Source of the DNA: Daucus carota subsp. sativus
Taxonomy: Eukaryota; Streptophyta; Magnoliopsida; Apiales; Apiaceae
Assembly: GCF_001625215.2 (NCBI RefSeq)
Contig: NC_030389.2
Span: 594,930-658,929, forward strand
DNA length: 64,000 nt
Direction: 5' to 3'
The notes under the pieces are model-generated. The model did no database searches and was not told the DNA's origin. It saw only the letters and a program-made list of their open reading frames with translations. Both the position numbers and the translations under genes were made by a program. Positions 53,265-64,000 of the stretch are shown here, piece by piece (the first letter of the stretch is position 1; every line of letters starts with the position of its first letter).

Positions 53265-56100
53265 GATGATATTGATATAGGATTTCTTGTATATGTGTAG
53301 ATAGTCTGGTTTCAGATGCTTGCAAGAAGTTTACTGCATTAAAAAAATATATATATACATCAACAATCGCTACCACAATAGGCTTCAAACAAATAAGTAA
53401 ACATAAAAGCCCTCAAGTTCATTTACTCCATCTATAACAAAAAAGGGCAACCCTATGAGTTCTTTTAAGATGATAACAATGATAACACTAAGTCAATATA
53501 TTCTTAGGACTTCACCATATACTGTATACATAACTGTTAGGAATTCAAAATATTTGGGAAAATAAACAAGCCTAAACGTCTCTTACAACTTACATATTAT
53601 TATACGGAAGACAAAAACAGCAATCAATCTGATCTAGAAATCAATATTTAAAGAGAAAATTTTTGGAACCTAAAAGTTAAAAGCAAAGCTTACACTATAT
53701 TAAACAATGGGATAAACACATGACGATTATTATGTCTGATGAAGAAGAAGAAAGGAGGTAGAGTCCTGTGGTGTTCTGTCAATATGGGTTGTTACTTGTG
53801 TGAGCAGCATAATGTTCTTTAGAATGTGTAAATTTTCAAGTTATTATGCAGTATGCAGACTAGTGTGACTTTAAGAAATCAAAGCAACTAACTACCTGAC
53901 CGTGTCTTAGAAAAAACAAAAATGACTACCTCAATGGCCATAAACAATTAAGAGAAACAGAAAACTAATTTCCAGTTAAGTCTGGCAATATTATGAATGT
54001 TAAATACTCCATAGAGTATAAGGAACCCGAGATACATCTAGATATCTTTCCGGTTCTTTATTCTCTAAATATAATGCTTCAAATTACTTATCAGTGATTT
54101 AGTTATAACAATTATTATAATTTTACTAATAAAATAATCTCCTAATTAGAAATAGTATTTTTGGGTTACTTAGAAGTACTATTAGCAGCAATCAATGGGC
54201 CATTTACCCGCTAAGTACTAGTATTGCCTAAAATTAAAGTCTATTTAATTGCTACTTAAGAAAAGGCAGATTAATAAAGTGATTGACTAACATGGCAACA
54301 GTCCTAAATAAAACTCCAATAATGCTATAATTAAAGCAAATGGGTTAAGATTATAGTACCTTATTTAATACACAGAGCCCAGATAGAAGAATCACAGATC
54401 ATACAAACATTAAGGCAACAAGGCTAAAGTAAGTTTACCCCAAAAAATCTTTTCCAACAACCTTAAGAACAACAAACAACATTTTCACACTCTTCTATAC
54501 ATAAACTAACAATAAATAACTCAAATACGAGTATGACTTAAGAGTAAAAAGAAAACACAATGAAACATAACTACCTGGTTTGGTTTCTTGGGTTTAAGAG
54601 CACTCATGCTTTCCTTAGTGAAGAAGCATATGCTTTTCCTAGTACTAGGTGAACTCAACATTCTAACAATAAATATAACAGAAAATAAAAGGGTAAGGAT
54701 CAAAGGCGGTGCAAATAATTGCAGTGGTAAACGTGGCTCATTGCATGCAGGATACGTGGTGAATTTCAGCAGCGTTCACACCCATTTTTATATATTTTTT
54801 AATCTGCAAAGGTTGTTTATTGCGTACAGTGGTGTCTGGGTTGGATACATGACTACTAGTAGCATTGTGTTAACTGCTTCTGCAACTAAACTCTGTATTT
54901 TAATCTATATAGTCAGTCATTACTGCAGTTGTGAGTCATAAGAAATTATGAGACTGACAGTCATTACTGCTGCAATTGTGAGTTTTAAGAAGTTGTGAGA
55001 CACAACCAGCTAAAAATCTCCACCTTACGAGGCAGAACGAGCCAAGCTGCTCACGTGATCCAGTTGTTCCCCTGCAAAACCTGATACCCCTGTTCTCTAA
55101 TTTTAGGCTTGAAATAAATTTTAATTAGGTTTAGTATGTATGTTATTTGATATTTGTGATATATTATTCTTAACACATAAGTTATTATTCAAATAATGAA
55201 AATTAAAATATAATATACATATACATATTGATATATATATATATATATTAATATTATATCTAAATGAAAATATTTAAATAAAACCATTTAATTTAGTTTA
55301 AAATTATTATTTATATCTTCCTATACTTTGGATAATAATTCATCCAAAAATCACAATAACATTTGTGATCTACCCAGATGAAATTAAGAGAATGGCTCTA
55401 TAGACACTATACTGATAAGAACAATCTTGTGTAACACTGAAGTTTTACTACTCCATAAAACAGTAAAACATTAAAGTACCTTAAACTAGCAGTTTAACTA
55501 CCTTTAATTAATAACCTGCCATAAATATAGTATAAATAAAAAATATACAAATACTCCCGTATTTCTAAAAAACCGTGCCCAAAAGTCTTGAAAAGTGTAT
55601 ATGTACAGGCAGAATTTGAAAAATATATATTAATTAAAAAATAAAAATCCACAAAATCTGTTGACCTCATTCATTATTATTTCAGAATCCAAATTTAAGT
55701 TAGTACTTATAATTACCACTATAAAGAGTCCCCATTATACTCCTAACCAATTATTACATCCTCACTAGCGATAAACAAAAATCAAAAACTACCAAATTAT
55801 CATCACACATTCCAAGAAGAGATCAAGAAAACACAACCATGCAATACACACACAGTAACTTATAAAACTAACAACAATTGAACTAAACATAAGATTAAGA
55901 AGAGATGAATGAAGGGGCTTGAGACTTACCTAGGATAATGAGCAGACAGAAGAGCTTCATTAGGAGTTAAGTAAGCTGAGCTCTGTCTGAAGTACAGTTA
56001 AGTAAAATGATTTGGGCTAATAAGAATTATCGTATTTTTTGATAATTAAACACACTCACGCACCTACCTCGGAGAACTGAGAACAGAAGAGAAATTGAGA
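53265..56100 (-). other. 5' leader region of the PCH1-like gene
   Basis: Contains at least one good minus-strand donor (CCTAG|GTAAGT, about 55929) and another short frame ending ...KPKKPNQ|GTAGTT near 54573. A spliced 5' UTR, possibly with an alternative coding start (MSALKPKKPNQ), is therefore plausible. Otherwise AT-rich with no gene seen. Confidence 0.45.
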
Positions 56101-57109
56101 GTGTAAGTAATGTAGAAAAAAAGGGAGACGTGGGTGAATTACAGTCAAGAAGTTGTGCACCATACATATAGCATAAGTCTTGCTGTCCCATTTATCCCAT
56201 CAAAGCATATACCAGTCATTGCTACTGTCACTGTCATTTTTTTTTCACTCTATTCTTTTTTTTACGTGTGCTTTTTATTTACTGTTTACTGTTTTAATTT
56301 ATTTTTATTTTGTTTTTTACATTCTTTTTGTTTGTTTTCATACATGGCTTCAAAAAATTATTTCCGGAAATAATAGGTGAGTTTTAATATATATGAATAA
56401 TTATTAGCCCTTCATCTCAAATAATATCGTTTTGATTTCTTACACGTAATTTGAGATATAAAAAATTTATTCTTACATATTATTTTTAAACTCATTTTCT
56501 AAGTAAAAATTTAACAAATTTTTTTTATTTATAAAAAATAAAAATAATGTGTAGAAATATATTTTTCTTACATCTCAAATTATAAACAAAACGACAAAAC
56601 AACTATTTTTTTAAATGTATAGAGTAATAAACAGTTTGAAATTTGGAAGATTCTTGTATTTTTTTATTCTAAATAATTTTATATATTAAATTTTGACATA
56701 AATATCTATATATTTTTATTGATAATTAAAATTCTAAAATTTAAATATTGTAAATTAAAATGTAACTAAAATTTAACTTTAAGATTATTTAACTAAAATG
56801 CGTTTTATTAAAAAATCATAATTTTAAAATTAAACACTTCCTTCACTAAAAGTAAAATTGGAAAAAGTATAAGATTGAGTTAAATTTCAAATAAATAGAT
56901 GTGAAAATTTTGGTATATAATTCGAATTATAACTTTTGAGCCTTCTTTCAAAAAAAAAAAAAAAACTTTGAGGCTAATTACATCATAATCTAGTGCAAAA
57001 TTGAAACATTTTATCAAATTTAAAGATTTAATTATACTAATCTGAAATCCCTTCCCCTTTCTTTAGCGGACTACCGCAAAAATCTTGTAAACACTCTGGG
57101 CAAAAAAAA
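56101..57109. other. Divergent promoter region between PCH1-like and ferredoxin genes
   Basis: Very AT-rich. A possible inverted pair (TTTCTTACACGTAATTTGAG near 56437; inverse of CTTACATCTCAAATTATA near 56567) hints at an old MITE. No gene. Confidence 0.4.
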
Positions 57110-58060
57110 CACACACAAACACACACTCTCTTCAGGGTTTGCCGCTATTCATTCTTCCTCTCAATTCTCACTCCGGCTTTCTGTATCTGAAGGTACTCTC
57201 CCTCTCCCTCTCTCTCAATCTGGGTTCTTTTCTAAATGGGCTTTGTTATATTATTATTTAAGAACATGTTTTTATGCTTTAGGATGTAATTTGATATTTG
57301 CTTTTAGGTGATTTCTGGGTGGTTGTATTGGTTTTTGTTTTTTGATTGCTTTAGGATTCAATGTGTTTGTGTGTAGGGTAAAAAATGATTAAAGCTTTGA
57401 TTTTTATGTGATTTTATTAGGTATACCCATTTGTTTTTTTCCTTAATATAGAGTGTTATTTTAGGTGTCTAGATGTAGTGTTTTTAAATTTATGGGCTAG
57501 GAAGTAATTGTGTGTTATATCTGCTTGTTTCAAATCTGTTGCGAAAGAGGCAATTAAGGTTGTATAGCAAGGCTCCTGCTTGAGAGATTGATTAGCATTT
57601 TTTGCGCACACAAACATTATCGTTTGCTTATGAAATAATTTTCAATTAGTTTCGATGTTGTATGTAATATTAGTGTTATGTTACTCTACTGAGAAGTTAC
57701 CTCTGCCTTGTAGTACTAGTGTAATCAATTCTGACCCTACGAACCATGTACATTTGCTTTGTTTCTAGAAAATTAGAAGATCTTTTGTCTTTATTCACTT
57801 CTGGTTATTGGGTGTTTAAGTCTGGCCTGCTAGGGTAAGAACTATGGTTTAATATCAGACTGATTACTAGTGAATTTGAATTTGCTGAATTAGTTTGTAG
57901 TTCGTATTCTTTTATGTGCCCCTTACGTTAATAGCACTTCAATCAAAGTTGGCAAATTAGGTCTCCTTTTGAATGTTTTTGGTTTAAAAAGCTTTGCTCA
58001 TCTAGTCATCGTCATCACGCACCAGGTTATATAGCAAGCGTGCACTTGCAAGTTGCAACC

Positions 58061-61000
58061 ATGTTCATTTCAAAGTTCTCTCAGCTAGGAGCTCGGGTAG
58101 TCAAGCATCTGACAAGAGGTATTTTTTTTAATGCTAATAGTTGTACAAACGGTTAATTGAAAGCTGAATGTAATTTGATTTCTGTATTTGCTAATTGACA
58201 TATTTCATATTAATCATGTCACAGAGCCCTCGGTATCTGTATTAAGATCACCATATCTGTACGCTGTCCGACATCGGAATTTGCAATCCCTGGTCAGTGT
58301 TGTTTTCTGATGATATATGTTCTGTCAGTTTTTTATTTGATATAGCCAATATTCTTTTTATGTTCTCTTTAAAGAAAAAATTAAGAGCTGAGCCACATTC
58401 TTCCTACTGTATGGTGCTGAGGTTAAGTTATATGCCTGATACTTGAATCACATACTTTGGTGTCTGATATGGCAAAATAATTGTTTTTGCATAGAAAACT
58501 AGTTTAGAATTTTTTTTTTATCAAACTTATGTGCTCAGGAGTTTCACGGGAAAGATAAGGTTGCACTATTGAAGTAAAAATTTTATTCAAGGAAGAATGA
58601 CAGTCATAAGAGGTGAGGATGGCGTCAACTCATCAAGCAATTATTCTTTTACCATTTTTTTTAAATAATACTCGGTCCGGTTCTTCTCCAAACAATGTCG
58701 AAGAACCCTACTTCATCCACCTTGGCTATTTTGAGCACTTTTTCAGATGGTCAAAAAATCTATAAATCAAAATGTAAGTTCACAGCTATAACTTGTCTCC
58801 CAATAATTTTATTTTGGGGTACATCCAGTAGGATATAAACCCACAAATTCAATCATTATGATCAGGTGGAATTTTTTATTTTCTGTGCGTTCATCCTACC
58901 TGCTCATTACAGCTGTAATTCGAGTAGGGCTGCTCGCGAGCTGGACTGGCTCGAACTTGTTTAACTGGGCTCGGCTCGACTCGACTCGTTAAACGAGCCA
59001 AATTCGGGCAAAGGTTCCCGCTCATTTAATTAAGCGAGCCGGCTCGACTCGACTCGTGAAAATAAACGAGCCGAGTTCGGGTAAAGGTTTAGGCTCGATT
59101 AAGTGTTAAATTATACGAGCTGGCTTGCTCGACTCGTTAAAAACAGCTCGTTTAGCTAAACGAGCCGGCTCGACTCGACTCGTGAAATTAAACGAGTTGA
59201 GTTCGAGCAGAGATTTAGGATCGATTAGTTAAACGAGCCGGCTTGGCTCGACTCGATTAAACTTGGCTCGAATTAGGCTCGGCTCGAAACTCGGCCGGCT
59301 CGGCCTCAATTACAACCCTACTGTTCATCCTTAGCCAGGACCCATACTATCAGTCGTTTTATGCCACAAGAAAACCCCGCATCTGCCACCTGTGTCGGCA
59401 TTCCCGGAGGCCAATGATGCCAATTCCCTAAATACTGATGTGCCCTTGCATATCACTAAATGTTTGGGAGTTCCTCTGATCAATAAATCTCCTACTTGGT
59501 GATCTGTTCAATCGCACCCTCAAAATTCAGACGCGTTACCTGGTGTCGTTACTGTTTTAGTTCATGTCTTCTTGATTTTGTAGTGCTTATTCCCTTATAA
59601 GGCCTATTAGTTCTGGTGGAATAGGAGTGGCCGGGAATTAGGTTATAATTGGATAGCTGTATCAGAAAACATATCTTTGTATGTCATGCATCTTTTGAAA
59701 ATTCAGATTGATTTCTTTGGTTTGACTAAAGATAATTACTGTTATGTATCAACTAGCATGCAAATTTAGCAAGATGAATCATGAAATAAAGGTTTTCAAT
59801 GTTGTATATTATAGGTGTTTTCTCCTTTCGAACTATCTGTTGATTCATTTGTTGCATCCGTTTTCATATTCATTTATGCTCTACAGATATCTTGTTCTCC
59901 GGTCTGGCATCTAATTTTCAAAAACTTCTAGTCTGCATGCTTTGTTGCACTTCAGTTTCTCAGTTAGCCTTTTGATTTGTTTTTTATCAGATGCATGAAC
60001 GATTCTTTTCCACAGCTGATAAAGGTGAGGAGGAAGGGTGTAAAGAAAATCAAAAGTAAGTTTTGGTTCCCATGAAATCAAATCTCGCTTCACTATTTAT
60101 CCTGCTAGTATCACGGTACAGCTGGCTTTGGAATATAGGGTGAAAAAAAGACAAGACGTTTGAGAGTTTAAGGGATATGATGAATTGGAAGTAAAGAAAA
60201 GCTGTTGTAACTGTTGGTGAAATATTGCTTAGGAGTAATTGATGCTTATATGAACTGCCCTTCCATGACACAAGTTGGTGAATTGGAAGTTCAAAATTAT
60301 GGCCAGGAGGGACAGGATACTTAGACTGTGCTGCTTTTGATATCTTTATATTCAAGTCACAAGTGGCATGTAACTGAATAATAGTCAAAGTAGCTTGTAC
60401 ATCTGAAATTCTGAATGTCGAGAAGCTTTGTAGCTTTACTGCATTTTCCACACTTTCTGAAGGGCTTGTATATTTTGTGCAATCCTATACTTATATAAGT
60501 TTTCTTTAGAAGCAGGATGAAATGATAATTATGATGCTCATTATAAGAAATGAATTTTTTTATTCTGCAGAATTTCTGTGACATTTGTTGGCGATGGAGG
60601 AGAGGAGACGACCATCAAGGTCCCTGTTGGCATGTCTATGTTAGAAGCTGCCCATGAAAATGACATAGAGCTTGAAGGTAGTCACTTTGAACACACACCT
60701 TTAATTGGCCATGTATTATGCATAAATTTGCCTCTATATGATTTCTGATTAAATTATTCTGTTTTACGTGGTTCTTTGTACATCATTTCAATTCATCAAG
60801 ATACCTCTTTATTCTCTTTAATTACATGATGCTGTTTTTGTCTCTGTTATGATAATAAATGCTCCAGTAGCATCTAACGGTGTTACTTTGTAATTTAAAA
60901 CTGTATTTGCTGCACTTTAATCCTATTACTAAACCAGCAATCTGATATATGTACTTAGGTTACTGCTCATTTTGGTATATTGTTTCTACGTGTTGAAGCT

Positions 61001-61490
61001 AATTAAACTTGATCATGGATTTAGGAGCTTGTGAAGGATCGCTAGCTTGTTCCACTTGTCATGTAATTGTGATGGTATGTTTCTCCTTTGCCCACATGGA
61101 TAACTGCAGAACGATGAATTAATCACTACGCACTAGCATTATGACTTTGTAAAACTGTTTCATTGAACTAAATTTATGATGATATTTTGCTTAGGATATG
61201 GAGTACTACAACAAATTAGAAGATCCGACTGACGAGGAGAATGACATGCTAGACCTGGCTTTTGGTCTCACAGAAACGTAGGTTTCTTCTCTGATTTGCA
61301 TATGGTTGGTAATGTAGCATACTTGCTCTTTACTAAAAAAGTTTGAGTTATGTATAATATAATAATATGATCCAGGTCTCGACTGGGTTGTCAAGTCATT
61401 GCAAGTCCTGAACTTGATGGACTTCGTTTAGCACTGCCTGCTGCAACACGAAATTTTGCTGTTGATGGATATAAACCAAAACCGCACTAA
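58061..61490 (+). CDS. MFDX: Mitochondrial adrenodoxin-type [2Fe-2S] ferredoxin
   Basis: Seven coding exons: 58061-58118, 58225-58292, 59991-60055, 60571-60677, 61025-61074, 61195-61277, 61376-61490; 181 residues. A noncoding leader exon ending CTGAAG|GTACTC near 57192 is likely. The N-terminus (MFISKFSQLGARVVKHLTRE, then Arg-rich) looks like a mitochondrial presequence. The ferredoxin fold starts at ISVTFVGDGGEETTIKVPVG; cluster ligands are Cys102, Cys108 and Cys111 in CEGSLACSTCHVIV, and Cys149 in RLGCQVI. The MLDLAFGLTETSRLGC segment is diagnostic of the adrenodoxin/YAH1 class rather than photosynthetic ferredoxins. It passes electrons from NAD(P)H-adrenodoxin reductase to Fe-S cluster assembly and, in plants, biotin synthesis. 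Intron 2 (1698 bp) contains a repeat element (58924-59321). All ligands are intact and the length is usual for the family. Confidence 0.95.
58924..59321. mobile_element. hAT-like MITE in ferredoxin intron 2
   Basis: GTAGGGCTG at the left and the inverse of CAACCCTAC at the right frame 398 bp dense in GCTCGACTCG / CGAGCCGGC / AAACGAGCC motifs in both orientations. This is a common architecture of plant hAT MITEs with TAGGG...CCCTA ends. No exact 8-bp duplication is visible. The intron splice sites are unaffected. Confidence 0.65.
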
Positions 61491-62103
61491 AGGTTTACTG
61501 GAAAGAGAGCCTTTAGCTATTGATGACAGTCGAGGGCGTGAGTTTGCCAATTTTGTAGCAGTCCCATTACTTACAGATTTAAGGGTCATGTATGTTAAAG
61601 CTGCGGATGCCGAACCACAAATTTATAAATTAACTGGAATATGTTCTTGGTTTTTAATTCATATACAGGTGGAGCTTGTATGTATTTGGGTACACCAATC
61701 TACGTCCTGCCTTAAAGGCCTATTCAATCGTTCTCGACAACTGCGATGTAATAATTCAGCTAGTAGTAAAATAATTCACACTTGTTCTTGTGACAAAATA
61801 GCCAGAATTCGGTTATTGTTATCTTTATTCTTGTTTTTGAAGTCACAAGGATCATGTTTTGACCCAATTTGACTTGCATCGAATCTTCGGCTGTGTATTG
61901 TTCTGTGTTCATTTTTCAGTTACAGTATAAAATGCATTGTTTTTTTCTTTCCAGTTGAGATGCTCACAAAGACTTGCGAGGTTTATAATGTGTAGTTAAG
62001 TTGCAATAAAACAGCCAAAATTTGCACAAACTTGTTGTCTCACTCAAAATATAACACTCGTACGCCTGGTTTTGTTGTTAGAAGGTATGGTGTTTTTTTC
62101 ACT
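61491..62103. other. 3' UTR of ferredoxin gene and spacer
   Basis: Ferredoxin 3' UTR (an AATAAAAC signal near 62006 is a candidate) and noncoding sequence; a 138-codon frame overlapping here has no recognisable protein. Confidence 0.4.
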
Positions 62104-62257
62104 CTGGTCGCTCAGAGTATTCTTTAAAAAGCGCTGGTCGCTCAGAGTATTCCTTAAAAAGCGCTGGTTAAAAAAACACAGGACGTGTTAAAAAATGTTA
62201 TAATAATGAACTGGTTAAAAAAACACAGGACATGTTAAAAAATGTTATAATAATGAC
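62104..62257. repeat. Two adjacent tandem repeats (30-bp x2 and 47-bp x2)
   Basis: CTGGTCGCTCAGAGTATTC repeats at 62104 and 62134. CTGGTTAAAAAAACACAGGA repeats at 62164 and 62211 with GTTATAATAATGA. Both units begin with CTGGT, so they are probably related by stepwise duplication. Confidence 0.85.
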
Positions 62258-62501
62258 GGCGGGATATTTAACAGTAAACTACGCAATGATCCATATTTAT
62301 GATGTTCATTTTGAAGATGTAAAAAGCACTGGGGGAACATGAGACCAATGACAACAATACATGATCACATCTCTTCTGAAATCTGTTACACATAATTTAA
62401 ACGATAAGTCAAAAATTTCTCTGTGACATAATAAGCAGACGACCCATTAGAATATGAATATCTCATCTTTTATTTCTAAGAAAATCCGAACTACGCTTGT
62501 T

Positions 62502-63922
62502 CTAGACAAATTGGTCCAGAGACTCATCCACACTTGTGTATTTGACATCAGGATAAAGTGCTGAAGCCTCCACGCCAAATGATGGTTCGATCTCAAAGTT
62601 GGTCTGATCTCCCTTAACGAAAGCAGAATGGCTCAGAGCAATAATCACATTCGTCGGAAAAGGACTTTCTGCAGACAATGAGCATTAAAACTAACAATGT
62701 AGTTCCCATATTCCTGTTAATCAAAGTTTTTGCGAGAAAAATAAACTTGTTCACTTACCATGTATGTTCTTCAGAACTTCTTTCTCCGGAATATAGTCCT
62801 TTTCTAGAGTTTTCCCGATCTTTTTCTCCCATAAAGACACGAGCTCGTTGAAAGAAAGAGTGTTGTTAGGAGGTCTGAGATAGAGAACTTTGTTCAAGGT
62901 TCGCGGATCATCTACAGCTTTTATAGTGTAGGTTCCAATGTCTTCTTCCTTGTTAATTACCACTGCGGGTTATAAAAAAAACAGTTTAACACAAAAAGTG
63001 TTTTAAGAACAAGCACAAGAGAGGCCTTCAATTCTAGACTCGAATGCATCTTAGGTAAAACACCTGGCGCGGATTGAAAGTGACAAGCTTCGTGACAAGT
63101 ATATCTAGTTAAACAGAATGGCTCAGAACACTGATTGGCATTGCATACCTTTCTGATTGCCATCCCCTAATATAATGGCTTTATCTCTTGGAGGAGCTGT
63201 GGCACCTGGCTGGGATAAAGTGGGGAGAAAATATCCTGCAAAAAAGTTGGCTGCAACGTAAGTGTATGGAACTCCTGAAGCCTCAATTTCTCTGCGGAAT
63301 TGTGCCTTGCTAGCAAACATTTCCTTTGCTGGCTCAACAGCACTGACTCGATCCACGTCTTGTCCAAACTCAGAAGGAAAGAATCTCTGTACATAGTGAA
63401 CATCACAAGCCAATTTATAACAGTTTTGGCATTTTCACAATTTATGTCTTAAAACTTTCCTAACTGGCATAGCCGCATAGGCCTGCAGATTCAGGCAACC
63501 CTGGTCTAACCAGTTCCTGCCCTTTCTGTTTTATGATATCAAGTTGCAGTATCTCTGTTTGTTAAGAAATATCTTTCAAATAGCAGACGCAGTAATGCCA
63601 CTGACCCTGATACCATGTTGAGAACCGGTCCATCTAAAACTTTAAGGTGTTAGAGGAAGGCCCCAAATGAATCTTATGCTATATTTCAACAATACTCTCA
63701 TGATCTCATCTATTCATACGAAATGGATATCAAACAGAACTCAGAATCCGACATGTCTCACATTAATAATGAACAAATCACTCATACCTTGACGTTACCA
63801 GCTTCTTTTATCGCAGCAAGAAGCTTACCCTGATCAGGTAACAACCAGTGACCTAAAGTCGAGATCACCACATCCACCTGCTTTATCGCCTCCACCAGGC
63901 TCTCGTGATCATACAAATCTCC
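62502..63922 (-). CDS. Isoflavone reductase-like / phenylcoumaran benzylic ether reductase, 5' exon(s) missing
   Basis: Four exons on the minus strand: 63788-63922, 63149-63386, 62759-62962 and 62502-62668 give 247 residues to the stop; the N-terminal part with the NADPH-binding GxxGxxG lies beyond the right edge. Motifs: VDVVISTLG, DQGKLLAAIKEAGNVK, RFFPSEFGQDVDR, the catalytic-lysine segment FASKAQFRREIE, PYTYVAANFFAGYF, TAPPRDKAIILGDGNQK, EEDIGTYTIKAVDDPRTLNK, NTLSFNELVSLWEKKIGKTL, FVKGDQTNFEI, ALYPDVKYTSVDE. These fit the PIP reductase family (pinoresinol-lariciresinol, isoflavone, phenylcoumaran benzylic ether reductases): cytosolic NADPH-dependent enzymes of lignan/phenylpropanoid metabolism. 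The sequence looks closest to PCBER-type proteins; the substrate cannot be assigned. All splice sites are GT-AG. Confidence 0.9.
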
Positions 63923-64000
63923 CTGCAGACATGCATGAACATGAACTCACAGGTATTACTTAACTACACGCTCTGTCCCACTCATTTTGTCCACAATCAG
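63923..64000 (-). other. Intron of the isoflavone reductase-like gene at the window edge
   Basis: Sequence upstream of the acceptor TCTGCAG; no coding sequence before the window ends. Confidence 0.6.

Noticed and set aside
61456-61872. 138-codon frame after the ferredoxin gene
   Set aside because: It overlaps the last ferredoxin exon in another frame and continues through 3' UTR with no recognisable domain.
62957-63163. 68-codon frame in the isoflavone reductase-like gene
   Set aside because: It lies mostly in an intron and overlaps exons in the wrong frame.
1-64000. tRNA, rRNA or microRNA genes
   Set aside because: I scanned by eye for tRNA box motifs and long near-perfect hairpins outside MITEs and saw none I could support; a covariance-model search would be decisive.

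Overview
The window is nuclear DNA of a flowering plant. Genes carry GT-AG (and two GC-AG) introns, the spacers are AT-rich, and LTR retrotransposons, MITEs and DNA transposons of plant type are everywhere. The defensins resemble the Dm-AMP1 / Art v 1 / Api g 7 group known from Asteraceae and Apiaceae, so an asterid (Apiales or Asterales) is my inference; the sequence does not prove the family.

Layout. (1) 1-11880 is a tandem array of one Ty3/Gypsy-type element on the minus strand: three 1309-bp LTRs (1604, 5189, 10572), one internal region with an intact gag-protease gene and no reverse transcriptase or integrase, one internally deleted copy sealed by LTR-derived filler, and a third copy running off the left edge. 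(2) 11881-15560 is a repeat graveyard: degenerate AT-rich repeats and a dead LINE split by a Stowaway MITE and a Tourist MITE, each with a clean target duplication. (3) 15837-19508 (minus) is a 13-exon SEC14/nodulin-domain lipid-transfer protein gene. (4) 20400-23100 holds MITEs, a Copia remnant and a CACTA-like terminus. (5) 24117-43790 is a cluster of four plant defensin loci in two sequence pairs. The second gene has a 6.96-kb intron because an intact Copia element with 876-bp LTRs sits inside it; the fourth has a broken signal-peptide exon. A hAT element with a perfect 8-bp target duplication and a DUF761-type membrane protein gene lie between the pairs. (6) 46711-50010 (plus) is a 14-exon ADP-glucose pyrophosphorylase large subunit. 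(7) 50730-53264 (minus) is a PCH1-like gene. (8) 58061-61490 (plus) is a mitochondrial adrenodoxin-type ferredoxin. (9) 62502-63922 (minus) is the 3' part of an isoflavone-reductase-like / phenylcoumaran benzylic ether reductase gene whose first exon(s) lie beyond the right edge.

The host genes do not form a pathway: starch synthesis, lipid transfer, light signalling, Fe-S biogenesis, phenylpropanoid metabolism and peptide defence are simply neighbours. The defensins are the one local family, with shared intron phase, conserved pair-specific promoters and, in the second pair, RY (CATGCATG) motifs at a fixed distance from the TATA box.

The most unusual signals are: a perfect 15-nt inverted repeat linking the primer-binding position of the Copia element to a site inside its own LTR, with no canonical initiator-tRNA PBS; the LTR-fragment filler and mosaic LTR in the Gypsy array; and a retroelement nested in a MITE nested in a defensin intron. 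Exon boundaries were placed by eye from splice signals, reading frame and family knowledge. Percent identities and alignments were not computed.
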